NCBI GenBank assembly: GCA_937129145.1
Contig: CAKZMU010000009.1
Span: 206,551-270,550, forward strand
DNA: 64,000 nt
Source of the DNA: an uncultured Lacinutrix sp.
Lineage (GTDB): Bacteria > Bacteroidota > Bacteroidia > Flavobacteriales > Flavobacteriaceae
Direction of reading: 5' to 3'
Part shown: piece by piece, positions 43,422 through 50,124 of the stretch
How the letters are laid out: every line of letters starts with the position of its first letter
How positions within the stretch are numbered: the first letter of the stretch is position 1
The notes under the pieces: model-generated
What the model was told of the DNA's origin: nothing
Seen by the model: the letters and a program-made list of their open reading frames with translations, nothing else
Databases searched by the model: none
Made by a program: the position numbers and the translations under genes

Positions 43422-44650
43422 TAAGAGTAAACACTTCTTCATATAAAGTTATTTTATGTTTAATTATACTTTTTTGCGGTATTTCTACATACGCACAAAG
43501 TAAAAAGCAACAACAATTAGAAGCACAACGTCGTGAACTGTTAAGTCAAATAAATCAGTTTGAACGACTTATGTCTCAAGGTAAAAAAGAAAAAAAATCC
43601 ATTCTATCTAACCTTGATAATATCAATTTTAAAATTTCAAAACGTGAAAATTTAATAAGGATCACCAATCAGCAAGCTAATAATTTAACGAGGGAAATCA
43701 ATAACAATCAAAAAGAAATTACCAATCTTAGAAACCGATTACAGGTTTTAAAAGATGAATATGCAGCGATGCTCGTTAAGTCGTATAAAAGTAGATCTGA
43801 GGAAAGCAAAATCATGTTTTTACTGTCTTCAAATAACTTTCAACAAGCTTATAAAAGACTCCAGTATATAAAGCAATACGCCAATTATCAAAAGAAGCAA
43901 GGCGAAGAAATTAAATTGCAGACTTTAAAACTTCAAGAGTTAAACAAAAGTTTACAGCAACAAAAACAAGAAAAGCAAAAGCTAATTGAAGCTAATAAAA
44001 TAGCGAAAAGGGAGCTTGATAAAGAGCGCAAACAGTATGATGAGTTGATGGCTTCTGTGAGTAAGAACATCAATTTGCACAGGTCTCAAATTAGGACGAA
44101 ACAAAAAGAGGTCGATAAAATAGACAGAGAAATAGAAAAAATAGTTAAAGCAGCTATAGCAGCATCCAACAAAAAAGCTGGAAAATCGTCTTCTTCAAAA
44201 ACCTTTGCCTTAACTCCAGACCAAAAATTACTTGCAGCCAATTTTATGGCCAATAAAGGGAAACTACCATGGCCAGTTAACGAAGGGTTAGTACAATTGC
44301 GCTATGGTATTCAGCGCTCACCTATTGATAGAACGTTGCCAATAAAAAGTAATGGTGTTAGAATCTTAACCAACAAAGGAGAAAAAGTGCGAGCTGTTTT
44401 TAATGGTGTTGTTAGCGAAATAATGCCACAAAAAAACGGGAATAATGTCGTAATGATAAGACACGGTAATTACATTACCATTTATAAAAACCTCTCTAAA
44501 ATCTATGTGAAAAAAGGAGATAAAGTCATTACAAAACAAGACATAGGTGAAGTTCGCACCAATAAAGTTTCGGGTGAAGCTGTTTTAAGCTTTGTAATCT
44601 ATAAAGATAGCAAAACTCAAAACCCAGCACATTGGATATATAAAATGTGA
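43418..44650 (+). CDS. envC: EnvC-type murein hydrolase activator (degenerate LytM domain)
   Basis: The 410-residue protein has a signal peptide (about 1-27), a long coiled coil (28-130 and 150-250) and a C-terminal M23/LytM-like domain (about 290-410). All zinc ligands of active M23 enzymes are replaced: the Y-A-H-L-S histidine is Y-K-N-L-S, and the H-L-H pair is A-V-L-S. So it should not cut peptidoglycan itself but activate amidases during division, as EnvC does in E. coli. It is the last gene of the dut run. Confidence 0.85.
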   Translation: MIRVNTSSYKVILCLIILFCGISTYAQSKKQQQLEAQRRELLSQINQFERLMSQGKKEKKSILSNLDNINFKISKRENLIRITNQQANNLTREINNNQKEITNLRNRLQVLKDEYAAMLVKSYKSRSEESKIMFLLSSNNFQQAYKRLQYIKQYANYQKKQGEEIKLQTLKLQELNKSLQQQKQEKQKLIEANKIAKRELDKERKQYDELMASVSKNINLHRSQIRTKQKEVDKIDREIEKIVKAAIAASNKKAGKSSSSKTFALTPDQKLLAANFMANKGKLPWPVNEGLVQLRYGIQRSPIDRTLPIKSNGVRILTNKGEKVRAVFNGVVSEIMPQKNGNNVVMIRHGNYITIYKNLSKIYVKKGDKVITKQDIGEVRTNKVSGEAVLSFVIYKDSKTQNPAHWIYKM

Positions 44651-44866
44651 TTAGACTCTCACAAACACATATCCTTTTTTAGTTTTTCTGTAGTGTTTTC
44701 CATTCCAAAAGTAATAACGTTTACCTTTTACGACTACAATTTTATGATGTTTGGGCGCCACTTTTACAATGGTTGTTTTGTGTGCAGGCCTTACAGCAAC
44801 ACGAGACACACATGAAGTTGAAGAAAATAGAATAACAATTCCGAAGATCAAAATATAGGTTCTCAT
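44651..44866 (-). CDS. small basic lipoprotein
   Basis: A 71-residue protein with a lipoprotein signal (F-S-S-T-S-C, C19) and a very basic mature part rich in K, H, R and Y (K-G-K-R-Y-Y-F-W-N-G-K-H-Y-R-K-T-K-K-G-Y-V). Short YY-x-NG-x-Y-like repeats of this kind occur in small Bacteroidota envelope proteins (perhaps DUF6515-like). It is convergent with envC with no intervening bases. The function is unknown. Confidence 0.65.
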   Translation of the reverse strand: MRTYILIFGIVILFSSTSCVSRVAVRPAHKTTIVKVAPKHHKIVVVKGKRYYFWNGKHYRKTKKGYVFVRV

Positions 44867-44909
44867 AGCATTTGGGTTTTACTATAAGACTCATCAAACC
44901 AAAAAAGGT

Positions 44910-45422
44910 TTAATCAAAAAACAAAGCCTTAAGCTCTGTAGCTTCATCTGGTTGCATTTTTCCAGCAAGCACTAAACTTAACTGTTTACGTCTTAAAGCA
45001 CCATCAAAACGCAGCTTTTCTTCATCTGTTTCAGGAATAATTGCAGGAATTTTTACTGGACGACCAGTTTCATCAACTGCCACAAACGTGTAAATTGCTT
45101 CATTAGCTTTGGTACACTCTCCTGACTCTCTATCATCAATCCAAACATCTAAATATACTTCCATAGACGATTTAAATGCTCTTGACACCTTTGCCTCAAC
45201 AGTTACTACACTACCTAATGGCACAGGATGTTTAAATGCTACGTGATTAACCGAAGCTGTCACTACGATTCGGCGTGAATGACGTCTCGCAGCAATACTT
45301 GCAGCACGATCCATTCGTGCCAATAACTCACCTCCAAATAAATTGTTTAATGGGTTGGTTTCACTTGGCAAAACCAAGTCGGTCATTGTTGTTTTAGAAT
45401 CGTTAGGATGTTTAGCTTCCAT
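44910..45422 (-). CDS. acyl-CoA thioesterase (hotdog fold)
   Basis: About 170 residues of the cytosolic long-chain acyl-CoA thioesterase type (YciA/BFIT-like). The signature N-P-L-N-N-L-F-G-G-E-L-L-A-R-M-D with the helix and catalytic acid is clear. A-S-V-N-H-V-A-F-K-H-P-V-P-L-G-S-V-V forms the hotdog sheet, and the C-terminal tail is charged. I chose ATG 45422 over the adjacent TTG 45425. It is monocistronic; its leader holds a covarying palindromic element. Confidence 0.88.
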   Translation of the reverse strand: MEAKHPNDSKTTMTDLVLPSETNPLNNLFGGELLARMDRAASIAARRHSRRIVVTASVNHVAFKHPVPLGSVVTVEAKVSRAFKSSMEVYLDVWIDDRESGECTKANEAIYTFVAVDETGRPVKIPAIIPETDEEKLRFDGALRRKQLSLVLAGKMQPDEATELKALFFD

Positions 45423-45442
45423 CAAAAATTGTTTAATTTTTA

Positions 45443-45460
45443 TTTCCGTGAAAACGGAAA
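45443..45460 (-). repeat. TTTC-loop hairpin in the thioesterase leader
   Basis: In mRNA sense it reads TTTCCGT-TTTC-ACGGAAA, 20 bases before the start codon. The copy before dut has C-G where this has T-A at the loop-closing pair, a compensatory change that supports the stem being under selection or spread as a folded element. Confidence 0.6.
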
Positions 45461-45475
45461 CGGATATTTTGAATG

Positions 45476-45483
45476 CAAAGGTA
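45476..45483 (-). promoter_or_regulatory. -7 element (TACCTTTG) for the thioesterase
   Basis: On the minus strand TACCTTTG matches TAnnTTTG, 53 bases before the ATG. The transcribed leader would carry the palindromic hairpin. Confidence 0.5.
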
Positions 45484-45513
45484 AGCCGCTTTTAAAAATT
45501 AAAGAAGTAAATT

Positions 45514-46452
45514 TTAATTAAGTTTTTGAGCCAATAACCAAGCATCAGGATTGTGCGTTTTCTTTATTTTGTAGAGTTCACGCTGTGCTTCGGCTCTAGT
45601 GTCGTAGCTTGAATATACTACTTGGTGTAAGCCATACTTATTAGCACCAATTTTTCTAGCACTAAACCCTTGTTTGTGTAGTTGTTTTAGTTTTTTATCA
45701 CAATTTTCCTCAATACGAAACGCACCTGCAACAATATGAAAATTACCGCTTTGTTTTGCAACATTTAGAGTGACACTAGGTAACGGATTATCAATAATAA
45801 ATGTAGCTTCTTGAATTTTGTTTTCAATTTCTTGAGAGGCTTCTTGTTGGGCTAATTCGTTATGTGTTTCAATTTGATTGAGATAAGAGTTAGAGGCTAC
45901 AAAACCACCTAAAGTTAAAGCTACAACTGCGATAGCGGCATATTTTAAATAGTTTCTAGAGCTTCGCTTTTCTTGTGTAACAGCAATAGGCACTACTTTT
46001 TCCATCTCCTCAACTTGCTCTTTGTAAACCTCCCTTGAGACATCTGGAGATACAAATTTTGTTAACCCAAAAGCATCCGTTAAATAATTTAAGTGATAAG
46101 AAGGTTCAAACGTAATTTTACCTTCATTATTTAAAGAAATATCGCCAATATTTTTAAACGTTAAGGTTTCTCCTTGTGCTAAATACGACTTTAAGGATTT
46201 TGTTTTTTTTGCAATTTTCTTTACAGCAACTTCATAAGGCGTTTTTTCAACATCAGCAATGTAGTTCGCTAATAAACCATCATTGTTTTTTAACTGTTCA
46301 TTAAACGATAATACTTTTTTTGGAGGGTAAAATGTATTGCTCGAAGTATCAACTTTTGCTGATACAGGTTGTGTTAAAAACGCTCCAAATTCTGGAATAA
46401 TAACACATTCATATCGGTATAATAAATCGCTTATATAAGTCTCTAATTGCAT
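45514..46452 (-). CDS. HU-domain and SPOR-domain envelope protein
   Basis: The 312-residue protein starts with a CCDC81-like prokaryotic HU pair (Y-I-S-D-L-L-Y-R-Y-E-C-V-I-I-P-E-F-G-A-F-L-T at about 5-28; T-F-K-N-I-G-D-I-S-L at about 98-107). One membrane helix follows (about 169-188), then a periplasmic linker and a C-terminal SPOR domain (about 232-310, F-H-I-V-A-G-A-F...A-R-K-I-G). SPOR domains bind denuded peptidoglycan at division sites; the HU-like part is cytoplasmic. It may link the nucleoid or a cytoplasmic partner to the septum. Confidence 0.85.
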   Translation of the reverse strand: MQLETYISDLLYRYECVIIPEFGAFLTQPVSAKVDTSSNTFYPPKKVLSFNEQLKNNDGLLANYIADVEKTPYEVAVKKIAKKTKSLKSYLAQGETLTFKNIGDISLNNEGKITFEPSYHLNYLTDAFGLTKFVSPDVSREVYKEQVEEMEKVVPIAVTQEKRSSRNYLKYAAIAVVALTLGGFVASNSYLNQIETHNELAQQEASQEIENKIQEATFIIDNPLPSVTLNVAKQSGNFHIVAGAFRIEENCDKKLKQLHKQGFSARKIGANKYGLHQVVYSSYDTRAEAQRELYKIKKTHNPDAWLLAQKLN

Positions 46453-46457
46453 AGAAA

Positions 46458-46465
46458 CAAAGTTA
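46458..46465 (-). promoter_or_regulatory. -7 element (TAACTTTG) for the HU-SPOR gene
   Basis: TAACTTTG on the minus strand lies only 5 bases before the ATG at 46452, so the transcript would start at or just inside the start codon region (leaderless or nearly so). No TTG is at the usual spacing. Confidence 0.35.
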
Positions 46466-46554
46466 AAAATTTTTCAATCCGTAAAAAAGTTCCATCAATT
46501 ATTTATTAACAATGCAATTTTTAGTTTCTTGTAGGTTGTAACTCAACGATATAT

Positions 46555-47655
46555 ATGTCCAAGACAAATTTATTATATGCTTTAGCCTTACAAAAAGCTC
46601 CCAATATTGGCGATATCACAGCCAAAAAACTCATTGCGCATTGTGGTTCTCCTGAAGCTGTTTTAAATGAAAAGAAGCAAAACCTTTTAAAAATTGACGG
46701 TATTGGGACGTATGCTATGAGTAATTTGCACAAAGATACTTTGCTTCTTAATGCTGAAGAAGAGCTGGAATTTATCACTAAGCATAACATTGCTAGTCAT
46801 TATTTTATGGACGATGATTACCCTCAGCGCTTAAAACATTGTGTGGATGGTCCAATTTTATTATTTCAAAGAGGAAATATCAACATTAAAAACCAACCTA
46901 TTATTAGTATTGTAGGAGCTCGGAAAATTACCACGCAAGGCATCGCCAATTGTGAAGCCTTAGTGGAACGGTTGGCACCTTACAATCCAATAATTGTATC
47001 TGGACTTGCTTATGGTACCGATATTACTGCGCAAAAAGCCGCTTTAAAGCACAATTTACAAACTATTGGCTGTTTGGCACATGGATTGAATCAGATTTAT
47101 CCAAAAGTTCATAAAAAATATGTAGCAGACATAGAAAACCATGGAGGATTTTTCACAGATTTTTGGAGTACAGATGAATTTGACAGAAACAACTTTTTAA
47201 AACGTAACAGAATTATTGCTGGACTAAGTGAAGCGACTATTGTAGTAGAATCTGCCGAAAAAGGAGGGAGCTTGGTCACTGCTGATATTGCTAACTCTTA
47301 TAACCGTGAAGTGTTTGCAATTCCTGGACGTATTACGGACTCACAAAGTGTAGGGTGTAATAATTTAATTAAACTGCAACGTGCACATTTACTCTCAAAA
47401 CCTGAAGATGTTCCTTATATACTCAACTGGAAATTACAAGATGAAGAAAAACCAGTACAAAAACAGTTATTTGTTGAGTTGGATACCGATGAAAAACTGA
47501 TTTACAATTTCTTAAAAGAGAATGGTAAGGAATTACTCGACATTATTGCCTTAAAATGCAACATGCCAACATTTAGGGTAGCTTCATTATTATTAAACTT
47601 GGAACTAAAAGGTGTCGTGAGACCATTGCCTGGGAAGCAGTTTGAGGTTATATAA
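46555..47655 (+). CDS. dprA: DNA-processing protein DprA
   Basis: The 366-residue protein has an N-terminal SAM/helix-hairpin-helix-like part (I-G-D-I-T-A-K-K-L...I-D-G-I-G-T-Y-A), then the Rossmann-like core: S-I-V-G-A-R-K-I-T-T-Q-G, V-S-G-L-A-Y-G-T-D-I-T-A-Q, R-N-R-I-I-A-G-L, E-S-A-E-K-G-G-S-L-V-T-A-D-I-A, and V-F-A-I-P-G-R. A winged-helix domain ends the chain. DprA loads RecA on incoming single-stranded DNA in transformation. It is followed at once by a palindromic repeat. Confidence 0.95.
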   Translation: MSKTNLLYALALQKAPNIGDITAKKLIAHCGSPEAVLNEKKQNLLKIDGIGTYAMSNLHKDTLLLNAEEELEFITKHNIASHYFMDDDYPQRLKHCVDGPILLFQRGNINIKNQPIISIVGARKITTQGIANCEALVERLAPYNPIIVSGLAYGTDITAQKAALKHNLQTIGCLAHGLNQIYPKVHKKYVADIENHGGFFTDFWSTDEFDRNNFLKRNRIIAGLSEATIVVESAEKGGSLVTADIANSYNREVFAIPGRITDSQSVGCNNLIKLQRAHLLSKPEDVPYILNWKLQDEEKPVQKQLFVELDTDEKLIYNFLKENGKELLDIIALKCNMPTFRVASLLLNLELKGVVRPLPGKQFEVI

Positions 47656-47675
47656 ATTCCTGCGAAGGCAGGAAT
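47656..47675 (+). repeat. 20-base palindromic element, copy 2
   Basis: This is identical to the copy at 40713-40732 (8-bp stem, GAAG loop). It begins on the base after the dprA stop codon and 27 bases before the next gene. Confidence 0.75.
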
Positions 47676-47702
47676 CTTATAATATAAAACGATTACAATT
47701 GT

Positions 47703-48182
47703 ATGAATCCGGAATTAGAAAAATTTATTGGAAAACCTATAGATGAAGTTTTAAAGTTTGGTAAATTAGAATTAGAAAATAATAGATTCTATTCTTTTAA
47801 GTTGAAAAAAGAAGCCGAATTTTTTGGAATACAATATGGTTATTTACAAATAATTGTTGACACGAACAGAACAATTGAAAGTGCTTCAATAAATTTTCCT
47901 TTGATTTTAGATAGGATTTTTTATGATGAAATGATTGAAAATTATGGAAATCTAAATAGTATTTTAGCTACTGATAAATTAATAGGAGAGAGTAAGACGG
48001 AAAGACATGGTGAATTTAATCAAACACTGGCAAAGCGTGAATATTCATTGAAAGAGGCTAGTTTTGAAGACAAACCATTTTTTGTTTATTGGAAGAATGA
48101 ATATTATCAAATAAAAATGACGTTTTACTATGAGTATAATGCAACTCAACTAGCATTTAGAAAACCAACTGGCAATTTTTAA
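47703..48182 (+). CDS. protein of unknown function bracketed by palindromic repeats
   Basis: A 159-residue cytosolic protein without signal peptide or membrane segment. The start (L-E-K-F-I-G-K-P-I-D-E-V-L-K-F-G) resembles small DUF or immunity-type proteins, and a beta-rich middle follows (Y-G-Y-L-Q-I-I-V-D-T-N-R-T-I-E-S-A-S-I-N). I recognise no family. A palindromic element lies on each side (47656-47675 and, inverted, 48190-48209), and its composition is more AT-rich than dprA and trpS beside it, which hints at a recent insertion. Confidence 0.6.
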   Translation: MNPELEKFIGKPIDEVLKFGKLELENNRFYSFKLKKEAEFFGIQYGYLQIIVDTNRTIESASINFPLILDRIFYDEMIENYGNLNSILATDKLIGESKTERHGEFNQTLAKREYSLKEASFEDKPFFVYWKNEYYQIKMTFYYEYNATQLAFRKPTGNF

Positions 48183-48189
48183 TAATTAG

Positions 48190-48209
48190 ATTCCTGCCTT
48201 CACAGGAAT
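48190..48209 (-). repeat. 20-base palindromic element, copy 3 (inverted)
   Basis: ATTCCTGCCTTCACAGGAAT is the reverse complement of copies 1 and 2 with one base changed in a stem arm. It lies 7 bases after the unknown gene and 3 bases beyond the 3' end of trpS. Confidence 0.7.
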
Positions 48210-48212
48210 TAG

Positions 48213-49181
48213 TTAATACCCAACCTTAGCACGAACTCTGTTCAATACATTATTAGCTACAATCTTAGCTTTATCAGCACCAACAGATAATGCTTTGTCA
48301 ATCTCGTTGAGATTTTCTATGAAGTAGTTATAACGCGCTCTTTCTTCAGAAAACTTGTCAATCAACAATTCAAATAAAGCTTGCTTTGCATGACCATAAC
48401 CATAACCGCCTTTTTCGTAATTAGCCTTCATTTCTGCTATTTGAGCATCATTAGCCACAAGTTTATAAATAGCAAAACAATTACAAGTTTTCCAATCTTT
48501 TGGGTCTTCAAGCGGTGTGCTATCCGTAGCAATGCTCATAATTTGCTTGCGTAGTTTTTTGTCTGGTAAAAACAAGTTGATAATATTATTTTGACTTTTA
48601 CTCATTTTTCCGCCATCTGTTCCAGGAACGTACATGGTATCTTTTTGTATATCGGCTTCAGGAATTACAAAAGTGTCTCCAACTTTGGCATGAAATCTCG
48701 ATGCGACGTCACGAGTCATTTCTATATGCTGTAATTGGTCTTTTCCAACAGGAATAATATTGGCATCGTACAACAAAATATCGGCAGCCATAAGCATTGG
48801 ATAGGTAAATAAACCTGCGTTGACATCTTCCAGTCTATCAGCTTTATCCTTAAAACTATGCGCCAATGTTAGGCGTTGATAAGGAAAAAAGCAGCTTAAA
48901 TACCACGATAATTCGGTTACTTGAGGCACATCACTTTGGCGATAAAATATGGTTTTATCAATGTTTAACCCAAATGCTAACCAAGCAGCAGCTGTAGAAT
49001 AGGTATTGTTTCTTAATGTATCTGCGTCTTTTATCTGTGTTAACGAATGCATATCTGCAATAAACAAAAACGACTCATTGTTTGGGTCGTTACTCATTTG
49101 TATTGCTGGTATAATGGCACCTAAAAGATTTCCTAAATGTGGTGTTCCTGTACTTTGTACGCCTGTGAGTATTCTTGCCAT
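48213..49181 (-). CDS. trpS: tryptophanyl-tRNA synthetase
   Basis: This class I aminoacyl-tRNA synthetase has 322 residues from ATG 49181 (M-A-R-I-L-T-G-V-Q-S-T-G). The HIGH-like motif is P-H-L-G-N; KMSKS is G-G-K-M-S-K-S-Q-N-N. An in-frame start 10 codons upstream would add M-S-G-V-E-R-Q-E-I-I, but those codons come from the repeat element in the leader, so I excluded them. It charges tRNA-Trp. Confidence 0.96.
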   Translation of the reverse strand: MARILTGVQSTGTPHLGNLLGAIIPAIQMSNDPNNESFLFIADMHSLTQIKDADTLRNNTYSTAAAWLAFGLNIDKTIFYRQSDVPQVTELSWYLSCFFPYQRLTLAHSFKDKADRLEDVNAGLFTYPMLMAADILLYDANIIPVGKDQLQHIEMTRDVASRFHAKVGDTFVIPEADIQKDTMYVPGTDGGKMSKSQNNIINLFLPDKKLRKQIMSIATDSTPLEDPKDWKTCNCFAIYKLVANDAQIAEMKANYEKGGYGYGHAKQALFELLIDKFSEERARYNYFIENLNEIDKALSVGADKAKIVANNVLNRVRAKVGY

Positions 49182-49187
49182 AATAAT

Positions 49188-49229
49188 TTCCTGCCTTTCG
49201 ACTCCGCTCAAGATAAACTACAGCAGGAA
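49188..49229 (-). repeat. long palindromic element in the trpS leader
   Basis: TTCCTGC at 49188-49194 pairs with GCAGGAA at 49223-49229. The 28-base loop contains TTTCGACTCCGCTCAAGA, a sequence I recognise from dispersed Bacteroidota repeats. It is an expanded relative of the 20-base element and lies between the trpS promoter and its start codon. Confidence 0.65.
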
Positions 49230-49251
49230 TCTCTTTAATTAAATAATAGCG

Positions 49252-49282
49252 CAAAGGTAATTTTTTTGATAGAATAGCTCAA
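49252..49282 (-). promoter_or_regulatory. TTG-N20-TACCTTTG promoter of trpS
   Basis: On the minus strand TTG (49280-49282) precedes TACCTTTG (49252-49259) by 20 bases. The leader of about 60 bases contains the long palindromic element. Confidence 0.6.
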
Positions 49283-49292
49283 TTAAATTAAC

Positions 49293-49300
49293 TAGTTTTG
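49293..49300 (+). promoter_or_regulatory. -7 element (TAGTTTTG) directly before plsC
   Basis: TAGTTTTG ends 6 bases before ATG 49307; a TTG lies 24 bases upstream, slightly long. If used, transcription would begin at about the start codon, giving a leaderless mRNA. This also argues against the TTG start at 49298, which lies inside the box. Confidence 0.35.
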
Positions 49301-49306
49301 GTACAA

Positions 49307-50056
49307 ATGAAATATCTAAAATACCCTTTCTGGATTTTATATCGCATTTGGTTCTATATATTGGTCGTGTTGCCAATACTTATTTTATTTCCAATTTTAA
49401 TTATTTCTGTAGCAAAGGAACAATGGTATCCGTTTTTCTTTAGGCTTGCGCGTATTTGGTCTAAATTTATTTTAATAGGTATGGGTTTTGGTTGGAAAAT
49501 CACCAAACTACAAAAACTGGAAAAAGGGAAGAGTTACATGCTTATTGCCAACCACACGTCTATGATTGACATTATGCTTATGTTGGTAACGGTTAAGGAT
49601 AATCCGTTTGTGTTTGTTGGTAAAAAAGAATTGGCAAAAATACCATTATTTGGCTTTTTCTATAAACGAACATGCATTTTGGTAGATAGGAGTAGTGCTA
49701 AAAGCAGACAAGCAGTATTTTTAAGAGCACAGCGACGTTTACAATCTGGGTTGAGCATTTGTATTTTCCCTGAAGGTTTGGTGCCTGAAGAAGAAGTTGA
49801 GTTAGCCGATTTTAAAGATGGCGCATTTAGATTGGCAATCAATCATAAGATTCCCATTGTACCAATGACGTTTTACGATAACAAAAAACGATTTTCATAT
49901 ACTTTTTTTAGTGGTGGACCTGGATTATTGCGAGTAAAAATCCACGAATTTTTAAACACAGAGCATTTACAAATAGAAGACACAAAGCAATTGAATAATG
50001 AAGCTAGAGGCATTATTTTACACGAATTGCAGTTACAAAAAAAGCCACTCAATTAA
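49307..50056 (+). CDS. plsC: 1-acyl-sn-glycerol-3-phosphate acyltransferase
   Basis: A 249-residue membrane-bound acyltransferase with two N-terminal helices (about 5-40). It has the catalytic N-H-T-S-M-I-D (H-x4-D) near residue 77, a G-K-K-E-L-A-K-I-P acyl-acceptor motif, F-P-E-G-L-V, and I-P-I-V-P-M-T. It makes phosphatidic acid from lysophosphatidic acid. The ATG at 49307 is preferred to a TTG three codons upstream. Its last codons form the terminator of the facing gene. Confidence 0.92.
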   Translation: MKYLKYPFWILYRIWFYILVVLPILILFPILIISVAKEQWYPFFFRLARIWSKFILIGMGFGWKITKLQKLEKGKSYMLIANHTSMIDIMLMLVTVKDNPFVFVGKKELAKIPLFGFFYKRTCILVDRSSAKSRQAVFLRAQRRLQSGLSICIFPEGLVPEEEVELADFKDGAFRLAINHKIPIVPMTFYDNKKRFSYTFFSGGPGLLRVKIHEFLNTEHLQIEDTKQLNNEARGIILHELQLQKKPLN

Positions 50057-50067
50057 GAGTGACTTTT
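50037..50067 (-). terminator. terminator of the sigma/regulator operon, embedded in the plsC 3' end
   Basis: On the minus strand AAAGTCACTC, a 6-base loop and GAGTGGCTTT form a 10-bp stem with one G-U pair, followed by seven T. On the plus strand the stem has one C-A mismatch and a weaker T-run. The plsC stop codon lies in the loop. It ends transcription of the gene at 50125-51573, and perhaps plsC as well. Confidence 0.65.
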
Positions 50068-50124
50068 ATAAATTATTATACTTCTAAGACGAAGTACAAT
50101 AACCAACCTAACCAACTAAAAATC

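Noticed and set aside
49182..49211. Ten-residue N-terminal extension of TrpS
   Set aside because: The codons derive from the palindromic repeat in the leader and precede the normal family start M-A-R-I-L-T-G.
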